Below, one piece after another: positions 1 through 10,671 of a stretch of 64,000 nt of DNA. Made by a program: the position numbers and the translations under genes. The stretch spans positions 106,042 to 170,041 of the forward strand of contig QPMI01000166.1 of the NCBI GenBank assembly GCA_004431415.1. Reading direction: 5' to 3'. Position 1 is the stretch's first letter. Each line of letters opens with the position of its first letter. The notes beneath the pieces were generated by a model. That model worked only from the letters and a program-made list of their open reading frames with translations. It was not told the DNA's origin and did no database searches. This DNA is from Cyanophora paradoxa (Eukaryota; Glaucocystophyceae; Cyanophorales; Cyanophoraceae).

Positions 1-1649
1 GTCGCCCGCGCGAACGGCGTGGCGACGTGCACGGCGCCCAAGGCCGACGCGGCCGGCCTCGTGCGCCTGGCGCTGGAGGGCAGCGCCGCCGGCTACCGGA
101 CGACCACCGCGGCGACCTTCCTCTACTACGCGGCGCCCGCCCTCGAGCGCGTCGTGCCGCGGCGCGTGCCCGTCAACGTGCGGCACCACCTCAGGGCGGT
201 GCCGGCCGCCGGCGGCAGCCTCCCCGTGACCGGCGACGTCGTCCGCGTGCGCGTCGACGGCGCCGACGTCGCCACCTCCGACGTCGCCGCGTCGGCCTCG
301 GCGGTCGAGCTGCTGAGCCCCGCCGCGAGCGCCGCCAAGGCCGCCGTGCCCGTCGCCGTCGCCTTCAACGGCCGCGAGTACGTCGTCGCCAAGGAGACCA
401 TCGACTACATCGCCGCCCGCAGCTCCGGTGCGCCCCCCCCGCCCGCGCCACCTCCCCCTCCTCCGCCCCGCCCCCGCCTGACGCGCCGCCGGCAGCGTCG
501 ATCACGGTGCGGCTGACGCTCGCGAACATGACGGAGAGCGAGGAGCGGACGCTGGTGGACAAGTGGGCGGGCGACGCGGCGACCAAGGAGCAGCTGGTGG
601 ACCTCGTCGTGGCGCTGCTCAGGGCGCAGGGCGTGAGCGTGCACCGCTCCCGCGTCCAGGTCACGCGGGTCGAGTACGGCTCGGTCAAGGTCACCTTCAC
701 GCTGCTCGACGGCGCGCCCGACGACCCGACGGGCCTCGGCGAGGCCGGCGCCCTCGCGGGGCGCGTGCAGGCCGCCTTGGCCGCCGCGCAGGCCGGCGCC
801 CTCGCCGTGCCCCTCCGCGTCGCCGGCCAGCGCCTCGCCTACGACTCCAGCGTCGTCGCCCGCAAGAAGAGTGCGCCCCCCGCCGATCCCCGCCCCCCGC
901 CCCCGCCCCCCTGCCCCCGCTGACCCGCCCCGCTCGCCGCAGCGGCCTTCAACATGTCGCTGACGCTGCCGGCGGAGGCGCTCAAGTCGCGAACCTACGC
1001 GGCGTGGGCGCAGGCGTGGACGTACGACGCCGGCGTGCACGTGCAGCTCGCGGCGTGGCTCGGCCAGGTCGCCGGCGTCGACGCCGCGCGCTTCGAGGTC
1101 CTCCGCGCCCTCGAGGGCTCCGTCCTCTTCCTCGTCAACGCCGTCGGCGCCGGCGCCGACGCCGAGGGCGCCGAGCTGCTCGCCAAGCTCGAGGCGGCGC
1201 TGCGCGACACGAGCAAGAAGCTGCCGGGCGGCGGCCTCACGCTCGGCTCCGTCAACGGCTTCCTCGACCTCGCCAAGTTCAACGGCCTCGCGCTCCCGGC
1301 GCGCACCTCGGGGCTGGTGGAGCCCGGCTCGGTCGTCTCTCCGCCGGCCGCCTCGTCGGGCTCCTCGGGCCTCTCGGGCGGACAGGTCGCCGGCATCGCC
1401 GTCGGCGTCGTCGTCGGCGTCGCCGCCGTCATCGCGATCGCCTTCCTCCTCGTCATCCGCAGGCGGCGCTCGAGCCACGCCGCCAACATCAGCGGCGGCA
1501 GCTACAGGGGCAGCGCCCGCTCGCCCGTCGCCACCATCACCATCGGCGGCCCCGGCCCCGCCGTGCCGACCGCGTACGCGGTGGACCCGGTCACCGCCCG
1601 CCGCCAGGCCGACAACAACGACACATTCACCCAGTTCATCCTCGTGTGA
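1..1649 (+). CDS. IPT/TIG-domain type I membrane protein, 3' part
   Basis: The 5' end lies outside the window. Three exons join in frame: 1-427, 496-870 and 943-1649 (503 codons including stop). Exon 1 ends one immunoglobulin-like IPT/TIG repeat, with the hallmark pattern of TCTAP, FLYYAAP and then a new repeat rich in Val/Gly that closes on VPVAVAFNG. Exon 2 has a mixed alpha/beta segment (ITVRLTLANMTESEER onward) that looks like a SEA-type or other extracellular domain; this is inference. Exon 3 has a helical domain, a Ser-rich stalk and one transmembrane helix (about 1380-1460, GIAVGVVVGVAAVIAIAFLL) followed by RRRR and a short cytoplasmic tail. Likely a surface protein with a large ectodomain. 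Introns are 68 and 72 bp with GTGCGC donors. Family is clear at the architecture level; ligand is unknown. Confidence 0.75.
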
Positions 1650-2612
1650 GGGGCCACGCGCCCCCCGCGCGCAGCCCGCGGCGGGGGCGCCGCGGCCCTC
1701 TGGCCCGGCGCTCCTCTGCCGCGCGGCCTACCGATGCACCGGCTTCCCTTGTAGTTTCCCCCGATAGCTAAATTTTCCCAATGTCTCTCTTCTTCTTCCC
1801 CATTCCTTCATCCCCACCACGCATGCCACGCGCTTGTAACGAATTTAATATCGGAGCATGCAAAGACGTTGAAAGGGCCGGGGGGGGGGGGGGGGGGGGG
1901 GGAGGCTTCGGGGCTCCGGTCCGGTCACCGCGGCGCAGCTTCAGGGCCTGCACTGCGGCAGAGCGTGCACGTGGCTGCGCGCGGGGTCGAGAGGGCGGGA
2001 ATGTGGGAGTAGGTCTCGACGGGGGACTCGAGTCGGGATAATATTTACTCGTAGACGTGGCCACGATCAGTGTAGGCCTAGCCGGTAGGGCGGGTGCGGC
2101 TCCGTGATCGATATCTGCAGCTGCAGAATCGAACACTGCATCATGGCATCTTGATGACTTCTGAACCATGAATCTGTAGCCGCTGAGCCTCATACTATGA
2201 TGAACTTCGAATTGGAATCGCGCGCGATTCGATGATCCGATAACCGATGTCAATCGCGAGCCTCGGAGGCTGGCACTGGGTGATGAGCCTCGCCGAGTTG
2301 GGCGGGGGCCAGGGTCCCCCGCGGCCGCAGCCATGGACTCCGGGAGCCCATCCCAGGCTTCGCATGCATGCGCATGCGCACCATGCATTTGCCACGTTGC
2401 AGCCTCAGGGACTGCCAAGCTGCCCTTTTTCCGAAGTACGGAAGTTCCACGTGCCTCAGTGTACATGTACAGTTCCGACGGTTCCGGATCAGATCTGGGC
2501 CAACCCGTTGATCATGATCATTCATGTGAACTTCGAATTCGGAACGGGTCGATACAGTACATGGTTTCCAATATACAGTACATAGTTAGAGGGGGTATCG
2601 CGATCGGTGCAT
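1650..2612. other. Intergenic, convergent 3' ends
   Basis: No supported gene. It holds a 23-nt G run (1880-1902), a TGATCATGATCA palindrome (2509-2520) and other short palindromes. GC content falls relative to the flanking exons. The two flanking genes converge here, so this should contain both 3' UTRs. Confidence 0.6.
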
Positions 2613-5600
2613 TCAGCTGCGGGTGTGCTTGCCGCCGGCCGCGGCGAGGCGCTGGTGGCAGGCGGCGATGGCCTCGCCCAGGTCCGCGATGCGGCGCTGC
2701 CGGGGCGAGAAGTACGCCTGCCGCGACACTCATGATCAGTCGAGCCCTGGCCTCGGCCCTCGCGGGCGGGGGCGGGGGCGGCACCGGGAAGCGGTCGTAG
2801 AGGTCCTTCTTGGCGCGCTCGAGGCACGCGAGGGCCTTGGACCACGCCCCGGCCGTCATGTGCGCCATCGCCAGCTGCCCCCCGGGCCCCCTCAGCGCCC
2901 CTCCCCGGCCGGCGCCGGCGCGGCGCCGGCGCGCCCCCGGGCGGCACCTGGTAGGTCATGTGCCCCTCGATGAAGGGCGCGACGGACTTGGGCAGGAGGC
3001 GGAAGCGGCGGACAAGCGAGAGCGCCCACGCCGCCCCCTGCCGCCGCCCCGCCGGCCCCGCCGTCGGTACACGTGTTAGAAACGGCGAAGAGACTCGCGG
3101 CACCTGGGCGTAGTCCTCTGCGGTGAGGACCCTGGCGGCGCGCCCCGGGCGGACCTGGTGCTTGGAGAGGGAGATCTGCGCGGGGCGAGGCGTCGGGGGC
3201 TGCACCCGGCAGAGCCGGCGGGGCGGGGCGGGCGGACGCTGAAGGTGCGCCCGAACCAGAAGATGTCCATGTGCTGCCGCCCCGCCCCGCCCCGCGGCCA
3301 TCGTCAGCCGCGCCCCCGCCGGGAGCGGGGCGGGGCGCGGGGCGCGGGGGGGCCCTCGCTCGCCCCCTCGGAGTGCCGCCGGAGCCGCCGGATGGTCGCC
3401 ATCATCCGCCGCACGTGCTGCGCGCGCGCGCGCGGGGCGTCGGCGGGGCGGCAGGCGGCAGGCGAGGGCGGGGGCGGGGCGCGCGGGGCGGGCACCCTGA
3501 CGAGGCCGGCAAGGTCGGCGACGTGGAAGCTCGTCAGCGCCAGCGTGTGCTCCAGCCGGTCCCCCGCCGCCCTGCCCCGCCCCGCCCCCGCGTCAGCCCG
3601 CCCCGCCCGCCGCCCTGCTCCGCCCCCTTGGATCGCCGTCAGGAGGCGTGCACGTGTGCAGCGCCCCGTGAGGGGCCGGGGCGGGGCGGGGGCACCGGTA
3701 CTCGTCGGGGAGGGTCTCCAGGATGCCGACGGCGCGCTTGAGCATCCCCGCCGCCTTCTGCGCGCTGCCGCGGAAGAGGACGTTGTGCGCTGGAGAGCCC
3801 GTGAGGCCGGGGCGCGTGCCGCGCGCGGGGCGGGGGGCGGGGACCGAGGGCGCGGAGGACGAGGACCTCGTCGAAGCGGTCCGCGGGGTCCGCCTCCGTG
3901 AAGAAGTAGAGCTGCCCCGCCCCGCCCCGCCGCGCCCCGGCGTCGGCGGGGCCCTCCGCGCGGGGACCGTGGGGGGCGGGACCTTCTGGAGCAGGACCTC
4001 GGCCTCCTCGAAGCGCTGCGGGTCCCGCTCTGCGCCCCCGCCCCCGCCCCTGGCGTCGGGCGGGGGGCGAGGGCGGGCGGGCCGCGCGCGGGCACCGAGG
4101 GCCTCGTTGAGGCCGACGAGGACCTCCACCTCGAGCCGCGACGGCGTCGCCCCCGCCCGGATCACCTGCCCCCGCCCGGCGGCCCCGCCCCTCAGCCGCC
4201 CCGCCCGCCCCCACCAGCCCGCCCCTCGCGCGACGACCCCGCCGCGCACCTGGCTCCACGCCGTGAAGTCTGCCGACGCGCCGAACAAATGCGGGTCGGC
4301 GTCAGCTGCGGGATGCAGCCTCGTGAAAGGGGCGCGCACAGGATTCAAGGGCGGCGTCCCCTTCGCAGAACTGGCGGCAGCGGTGAGCTCAAGGCGGCAT
4401 CGGAGAGACAGTCGGCGGCAGGGGCGATGGGGGTTCTTTACAGCCAAGCTACGAGGGCGGGGCGGGGCGGGGCGGGCGCGCACGATGAGGTGCCCGAGAG
4501 CGCGGCGGGCGGTGGCGCGGGCGGCGAGCAGCGGGGCCGCCCCGCGTGCCGCCCGACGGCCTCCTCGGCCTGCGCCGGCCCGAGCCCGTGAGCGGCGCGG
4601 AGCTGCCGGGGGCGGGGCGGGCGGGCGGGCCTTCTCGACGAGGGCGAAGAAGATGGGGCGGCCGACGGGGAGCAGGTCGTGGGGGATGACGTGCCACTGC
4701 GCCCACCCCGCCCCGTCAGGGCGCCCCCGATGCGCCCCCGCGCCCCATCGCTGGGAGGGCGGGGAAGAGTGTGCCGCTGGCCGCGGGGGCTAGGAGGGCG
4801 CACCGGGCCGGTGGCGACGGCGATGCAGTTCCAGCAGTGCCCCGCCATCGCTTCCGCCTCCTCCCTGCGCCCCGCCCCGCCCGGGTTGCTACCGCAGCCG
4901 GCCCGGAGCCTGGCCGGAGGTGGGGCGCCGACGCGCGCGCGCACAGCTGCTGGTAGTAATCGGGGTGGACCGACGTGAGGGCGTCGTGCCAGGCGGCGTA
5001 CACGCCCTCCACCTGCCCCGGAGGCGAGGGCCGGCGTCGGCGGGGCCCAGCCAGGGCGCGGGAGGGGGTGCGGGCCGGGGTACGCACGAGGTCTGCGCTG
5101 CCAGAGAGCCGCAGATCTTCCAGGTACCCCCGGAGGCGCCCGCGGCCCTCCTCGTCGGCGAAGAGGGGGGTATCGAATATCTCGGGCAGGGAGAGGGCGG
5201 CGGCGAGGTCGGCGCAGGCGCGGAGGAGGCGCCGGGGGGCGGCCCAGGAGGCGTCCACGGGGTGCCGCGCCCCGACCTGCAGAGACTGAGGGAGGGGCGG
5301 GGGGGCAGCGGGAGGGCGCGAGGGGCGGACCTCGTGCGCCACTATCTGCAGCGCTGCGGCCGCCACGGCGACAAACCGGGCGGCCTCGTCGCGCGCAGCG
5401 TCGCCGCCGTGCAGGAAGGGCGGCGCCAGCCGCGCGGCCGGCGCCGGGACCCCCGCCGGCAGCGCGCCGGCAGAGGAGAGTCGCCGCCGCCGCGCCGAGG
5501 CGCCGGGCCCCTCGTCGGCGGCCCTGCGCGCCCGTCCGTGAGGCGGATGCGTCGCGGGGCGCCGGGGCGGGCTGGGAGCCGCCGGGCACCCCGAAGAGTG

Positions 5601-6650
5601 CACCGCCGAGGCCGCTTCGTCGAGGGAGTCGGCGGAGGGCGGCCTGCGCGACACCGGCCGCCCCGCGTGTGGGCCCCCGGCCGGTCCGGGCGCGAGGCGC
5701 GGGCGGGGGCAGCTGATCTGCGTGGGCTGGTCGGGGGCGGGGAGCGCGGGCTCGCACCTGCCGAGGCGCTGGAAGGCCGCCACCAGCGACCCCTCCTCCT
5801 CGCCGCCGTGCGCCGCCCCCGCCCCGCGCTCCTCCGCCTGCTGCCCTCCCTGCGCCCCGCCGCCCCCGGCCCCCGCCGGCCCCGTGAGCGCCCTCTCCTG
5901 CGGTCGCAGGCGGCCGCGGGGTGGGCCGGGGCGCACCCCCTCGAGGGCGCGCTTCGCGGCGGGGTTCGGGCGGCGGGGCGCGGCGCCACGCGCACGACGA
6001 GCACCCCGACTGGCCCCGCCGCCCCCTCCCAGTGCTCAGCACGCACGAGCAGCCTGGCGCCCCGTCGGCGTCACCGCGCGGGGCAGGGCGCGCTCGGGGC
6101 CGGCCGCGGCCGGGGCGCCGCACCGGAGCGTCTCGGGCTCCACCGGCGAGCTCGGGTCGAGGCCGGCGGGGACTGCGTGCACGGCGACGGGCCGATCAGG
6201 CGACGCGGGGCACGCACGTCCAGCGGGGCGCACCGATGCAGAAGCGCTCCACCGAGACGCCCCCGTCGCCCACGCTGAGGCTCAGCTCCGCCCGCGCCAC
6301 GCCGTACGGCTCGGCCCCGGCCGGCGTCGCGAGCGTGAGGGCCGTGCCGGGCCCTGCGCGGCTCGCATTGTTGGCTGCGGGCTGTAGACAGCCTCGCGCC
6401 GGAGGCGGCCGAAGCGGAGAGGGCGCGCACCGGCGGACTCGATGCGCAACTGCAGAGCGCCGGCGCGTCGGGCCGCGGGGTCGGGGGCGGAGCCAGGCGG
6501 TGGAGGGGCCCAAAGCGATCCCCCCAAGGCGATCTTGTATCGCCGCCCGACGAAGTTGTAGTCGGCGCCGCTGCCCGCCGGCGCGCGCTCGGCGGGGGGA
6601 GGTCGCGGCGGGGCTTGGTTCTGCCCGGCCCGCGACATGAGCACGTGCAT
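2613..6650 (-). CDS. Unrecognised multi-exon protein, helical C-terminal half
   Basis: I do not recognise the family. Coding segments separated by short GTGCGC...CAG introns run from an ATG near 6650 to a TGA at 2613-2615. The N-terminal exons are beta-rich (GADYNFVGRRYKIALGG; PYGVARAELSLSVGDGGVSV, spliced across 6375-6430). The middle has amphipathic helices (DEAARFVAVAAAALQIVAHE; ALSLPEIFDTPLFADEEGR; GVYAAWHDALTSVHPDYYQQ). The C-terminal half looks like helical repeats (RLEVEVLVGLNEAL; RFEEAEVLLQK; AAGMLKRAVGILETLPDEYR; WSKALACLERAKKDLYDRFP) and ends IADLGEAIAACHQRL...KHTRS. Around 4270-4450 the GC falls and exons are tiny, so I cannot exclude two adjacent genes. A TPR-type scaffold is a guess. 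Start uncertain; an in-frame ATG upstream near 6745 is possible only with another intron. Confidence 0.5.
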
Positions 6651-7180
6651 AGGGTTACAACAGATCTTGAGACAAGGAGAGCGCGCACGCGGGACGTCCG
6701 AATAACGGGCCCCTGGTCCTGCAGGATCTCGAGCGCAAGGTCCATGCCGTTATGAGTTGTCCGCTCTGTTTCCTTCAAGACTGAAGCCCAACCGCGCCTC
6801 CTTGATCCCTCAGAAGAGCATCAACGCCGTCGGACGTTAACTCCTACAGCCGGCAGCGGCCAATGTTAACCCTACCCTATCTCCCACTCGGTGGCGCGCT
6901 GGCAACTGCGTGCGCCATCACTCGACGGTGCACGCTGGCTGCGTTGTTTGATTAAAGCGAAATCGCAAGCTGCAGCCCGCGGCCCGGAGCGCCTGCGAGC
7001 CCAGGATGCGGCGATGCGCTGCTGCTGCGGTGTGCTAATCTGCTTTCTAGCTGACGCCTCGGCGGCGTGGCGCGGCCCGCGCGGGGCAGAAGAATTTGCA
7101 AGTTTTTTTGTTTTTTTGAGGGGGGCTGACGTGCAGCAGGGTACGACTAGTTTGCGACGAAGCCGGCCGAAGGTTCCAGC
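6651..7180. promoter_or_regulatory. Divergent intergenic region upstream of Cpn10
   Basis: About 530 bp between the start of the leftward gene and the Cpn10 start, so it should hold both promoters. No TATA box or heat-shock element that I would defend. A T-rich stretch (7101-7118) lies about 65 bp before the Cpn10 start and could belong to its core promoter; this is inference. Confidence 0.35.
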
Positions 7181-7489
7181 ATGGCGTCTCGCGCGTTCAA
7201 GCGACTCGTGCCCCTGCTCGACCGCGTCGTCGTCGAGAAGGTCACGCCGCCCACGTCCTCCATCGGCGGCGTCATCATTCCGGACAGCCTGAAGACCAAG
7301 CTGAACGAGGCGCGCGTCGTCGCCGTCGGCCCCGGCGCCATCGCCAAGGACGGCGCCCGCATCCCGATGGGCGTGAAGGAGGGCGACCACGTCCTGCTCC
7401 CGGAGTTCGGCGGCACCAAGGTGCAGTTCGAGCAGAAGGAGCTCTACATCTTCCGCGACGAGGACATTCTCGGTGTGCTCAAGGAGTAA
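7181..7489 (+). CDS. HSPE1: Mitochondrial chaperonin 10 (GroES/HSPE1 family)
   Basis: Single-exon 102-residue protein, the usual length of Cpn10. It forms the heptameric lid of the Hsp60 folding chamber, expected in the mitochondrial matrix. The family signature is plain: FKRLVPLLDRVVVEK at the N-terminus,the mobile loop with TSSIGGVIIPDS that docks on Hsp60, VVAVGPGAIAKDGARIPMGV, GDHVLLPEFGGTKV, and the end FRDEDILGVLKE. As in mitochondrial homologues there is no long cleavable presequence; the N-terminus itself (MASRAFKRLVPL) is basic and amphipathic. No intron, unlike nearly all neighbours. The start is fixed by the family N-terminus. Very confident. Confidence 0.97.
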   Translation: MASRAFKRLVPLLDRVVVEKVTPPTSSIGGVIIPDSLKTKLNEARVVAVGPGAIAKDGARIPMGVKEGDHVLLPEFGGTKVQFEQKELYIFRDEDILGVLKE

Positions 7490-8143
7490 GCGGCGTGATC
7501 GTCGGAGGCGTGTCCGGCGAGCCGGTTCGCCGCCTGTGCACGGTCGGGCGGGGCGGCCCGGCGGCCCGCCTCGTTGGCCGCTCGTGGCGGCGCCGGATGC
7601 GCTCTCTCAGCCAGCTGCAGCGGCTACGCGCTCGCTCGAGGGTTCGCATGGCCGGCAGCGACCCGAGCCGCCGGGCAGGCGTAGGCAGGCAGACAGTTCT
7701 TTATCCATTAGTCTCGTAGATCTACTAATTTCAATACGTCCAGATCAGTGTGAGTGAATTTACGTGCAGTTCTATCGAGTGCCCGCATCATTGGCCCCGC
7801 GAGTGCCTCTAAGCCTGGCCTCCCAAGCTCCCTGCCCCGCCCGTTGACGAGCCGCTGAGCAGCTGGGCGCGCCTGGCGACGCCCTGGTTGGACGGCAAGG
7901 CCCATGCCCGAAGCTTCTAGACCTATAGAGGTCGCGCCGCGCAGAGACCCGAGCTAAGCCCTGTAAACGTCTACTGCAGCTCATGATCAGCCCCGTGAAT
8001 TCACGTGAACGAGCTCGTAGGCGATGCGCGGGCAAGCACAAGGGCGGGGGGGGGAGAGACCCTAGGAAATTCACGTGAACACCCTATTCGCATCGCATCG
8101 GAGATCGTGCAGGAGAAGTATCTAACAACTGGCGGGAGCCGCA
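7490..8143. other. Intergenic between convergent genes, with paired TTCACGTGAA palindromes
   Basis: No supported gene. Two perfect TTCACGTGAA palindromes (8000-8009 and 8070-8079) lie 70 bp apart in a shared AATTCACGTGAAC context; the first overlaps a second palindrome, CGTGAATTCACG (7995-8006). CACGTG is the E-box/G-box core, but the region lies between two 3' ends, so a promoter role is not supported. Confidence 0.5.
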
Positions 8144-10190
8144 TCAAATGAGGTCCTCCTCCTGCCGGGGCTGCTGGGGCGCCGCCGGCTGCGCGGAGGG
8201 TGCCGACGGCGGAGGCACGGGGTACCCCTGCGCGGGCCCCTGAGGGTACCCGGACGGCGGCATCGGCATCCCGATGGCAGATGGCGCGGGGTAGCTGGGC
8301 GCAGGCGGGTACTGCCCCGGGTGCGCCGGAGGGTACCCGCCGGGTGGAACAGGGTACCCGGGCGCCGGGGGGTACACGCCAGGGAACTGAAGGTGCCCTG
8401 GCGGCGCCCCCAAGGGAGCTCCGGGGGCGGGGGGATACCCCGGCATCGGTGGCGGAGGAGGGTACCCGGGAGCGGGAGGATAGCCCGGAGCGGGAGGGGG
8501 GTGGGCGCCATAGCTGTACGTGAAGGGGGGCGCGGCTGCGGGCACGGCCCCCGCGGCGGCGGCCCCCGTGTAGTAGACGGTGCCTGGAGAGCTGCGGCGC
8601 GGGGGTTCGTGAGACGGCGGCCCGGTGGGGGGTGCTGGTGCTGGAGGGGGCTGCGACGCACGCCATGCGGGTGGCGCGGCGGCGCTGTGCGGCGCGGCAG
8701 AGGAGCGCCATCGCCACGCAGGGGAGGGCCGTGAGAAGCGCCCCGAGAATGATGAGCGGCGTCCCGATCGCCCGTTTCGTTCCCTGCGGCGCGGCGGGTC
8801 GGGCGAGGCGGCGGGGGCGGCGGGGCGGTGGCGGGGCGCACAACAGTCATGCCGAAGTCGAAGGTGCCGCCAGTCAGCTGCGCCGCGACCACCAGCGGGT
8901 CGGCCGCCGAGCGCACCTCGACGCGCATCGCGTTGAGCTGCGCGGTCAGCGGCCCCGCCGCCGCCACCGCCCCGCCGCCGTACGTCTCGGGTCGGGCCCC
9001 CCCGTAGCAGCCGCCGCCGACCATGCCCCACTGCCCCGCCACGCCGGGCGCCGCGGGCCCCGCCACCTGCGCGCAGACCCCGTCCACCGTCTGCCGCGCC
9101 GCGCCCCCGCCCGTCAGGGTCGAAGCGCCCGGCCGGCAGGCGCCGCCGCACCCGCGCCGAGGAGGCGAAGCACGTCGAGGAGCCGTAGTCGTACACGCCG
9201 CCTGCGCCCGGCCGCCCGCCCGCCGCTCAGCCCCCCGGCGAACCAGGCCGCGGCAGGGCGGCGGGGCGGGCCTCTCTGATTGCAGATGTAGTCGCAGCAG
9301 GTGGAGGGGCCGCCGGAGCATGAGCCGGGGCCGCCGTAGGGGCGGCTGCAGCTCTGCGTGGTGCGGCTGCCGCTCCCGCCGCTGCCGCCCGTCTTCGTGT
9401 ACGTCAGGCTGCTCTCCGCGATCACGTCGAAGCTGCGGCCCCCGCCCTCTCGGCCGCCCCTCTCGGAGGCGGGGGCCGGGCGGGGCGGCGCGCACGCGAC
9501 GGGGCGGACGACGAGGGAGCCGGCGGGGCGGTTCGCGAAGGTGATGCTGGCCGTGCACTCCCCCGGGTTCGAGCACTGGCCCCGCAGCCTGCGCCCCCCC
9601 GGCCCCGCCCGCTCGGGCGGCGAGCGAGGGGGCGTGGAGCGGGCCGCACGCCGACGAGACGGGGTTCACTGCGACGGCGGGGCGCGCGTTCGGGCCGGAG
9701 GGGTCAGGGGCACACGGGGGCGGACCAGGGCGGGGCGCCGCACCCATGACCCCTGAGACCGGGAAGACGTTCGCGGGGCTGAGGAGTAGGCGGGCGGTGC
9801 GGTACCCCCTCAGGATCGCCGGGTCCCGGTCAGCGGACAGTCGCCTCGCATTCCAGTCCAGCTGTGGGTGCCGCGCTCGTGCTCGAGCAGGGGGAGGGGG
9901 GGCGGACGGGGGAACGACCGCACCGGCTCGTCCAGAGAGAAGCTGCGCTGGCCCGCGGGCCCCTGCAGGTAGTTCGCTCCCTGCGATGCCGCGGCCGCGA
10001 ACGCTTCGCGCCCGTACGACTCCCAGCTCTTGACCGCCTGGTTGTAGGTTTGGATGCGCTGCCCGCGGTCGTCGACCATCGAAGAGGCCCAAAACACTGC
10101 CCCTTCCCGTCATACCGACGCAGCACGCAATGCGGGCGGGACGCACCCAGGCCGATGATTAGGAGGACAGGGCCGGCGCAAAAGATGCAG
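8144..10190 (-). CDS. Two-pass membrane protein with Cys-containing ectodomain and proline-rich tail
   Basis: Family not recognised. The clearest first exon is near 10190: a hydrophobic helix (CIFCAGPVLLIIGLG) that splices over a GTGCGT intron to VFWASSMVDDRGQRIQTY, so a membrane segment near the N-terminus. The following exons give a mostly extracytoplasmic domain with scattered cysteines (GQCSNPGECTASITF; CSGGPSTCCDYICNQ) and a Gly/Ala domain ending GGTFDFGMTVV. A second helix (IGTPLIILGALLTALPCVAM) is followed by basic residues and a tail of about 140 residues made of PGYPPAPGYPP-like repeats, ending EEDLI and TGA at 8144-8146. Such PY/YPP-rich tails often bind WW domains; that function is inferred. 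The true start codon is not resolved and may lie in an upstream exon. Confidence 0.6.
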
Positions 10191-10671
10191 CCTGCAGAGA
10201 CCGTGTCAGCTGCAGCCGCGAGTCCGACGCCGGACCGCGGTGGACCGCAGCGGCGGGCGGTCGAGATGTTTGCGGCAAGCGGATCTCTGTGGAGGGCGCG
10301 CTCGATCGCGTGCTAAATCCAAGGCGGGCGCCCGCCGTTTGGCCACATGCACTCGGAGCTTCCGGCAGCTAGAGCCTAGCTGAGCAGAGCAGAGCCGTGG
10401 TGTTCTGGCAGAGTTTACGTACATATACAGCCGAAGATCCTCCGCCCGACCTGCGCTTACATCTCAGTCGGGACCGGTTGAGGATTCGTGTGAGAAATCG
10501 AACACCTCTTCTACGAGATCAAAGGGTGACAGAAAGCCACCGCGCCCTGCACCTTTTCCAGCGCCTCTGCCGGCTCCCTTACCGGCGCCTTTGCCCATTG
10601 CTCCTGCACCAAGAGCCCGGCAGTTACCTATACCCCCAGCAACTCCTGCGTCACGCGCTCTTCCGGCAGCC

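Noticed and set aside
405-1478. Long leftward open frame opposite the IPT/TIG gene
   Set aside because: Its translation is nearly all Ala/Gly/Arg/Glu, typical of the antisense of GC-rich coding DNA, and the + strand shows the real domain and splice pattern.
4438-6123. 561-codon leftward open frame
   Set aside because: Runs through several clear introns and changes from real coding frame to Pro/Arg-rich noise; only parts coincide with exons.
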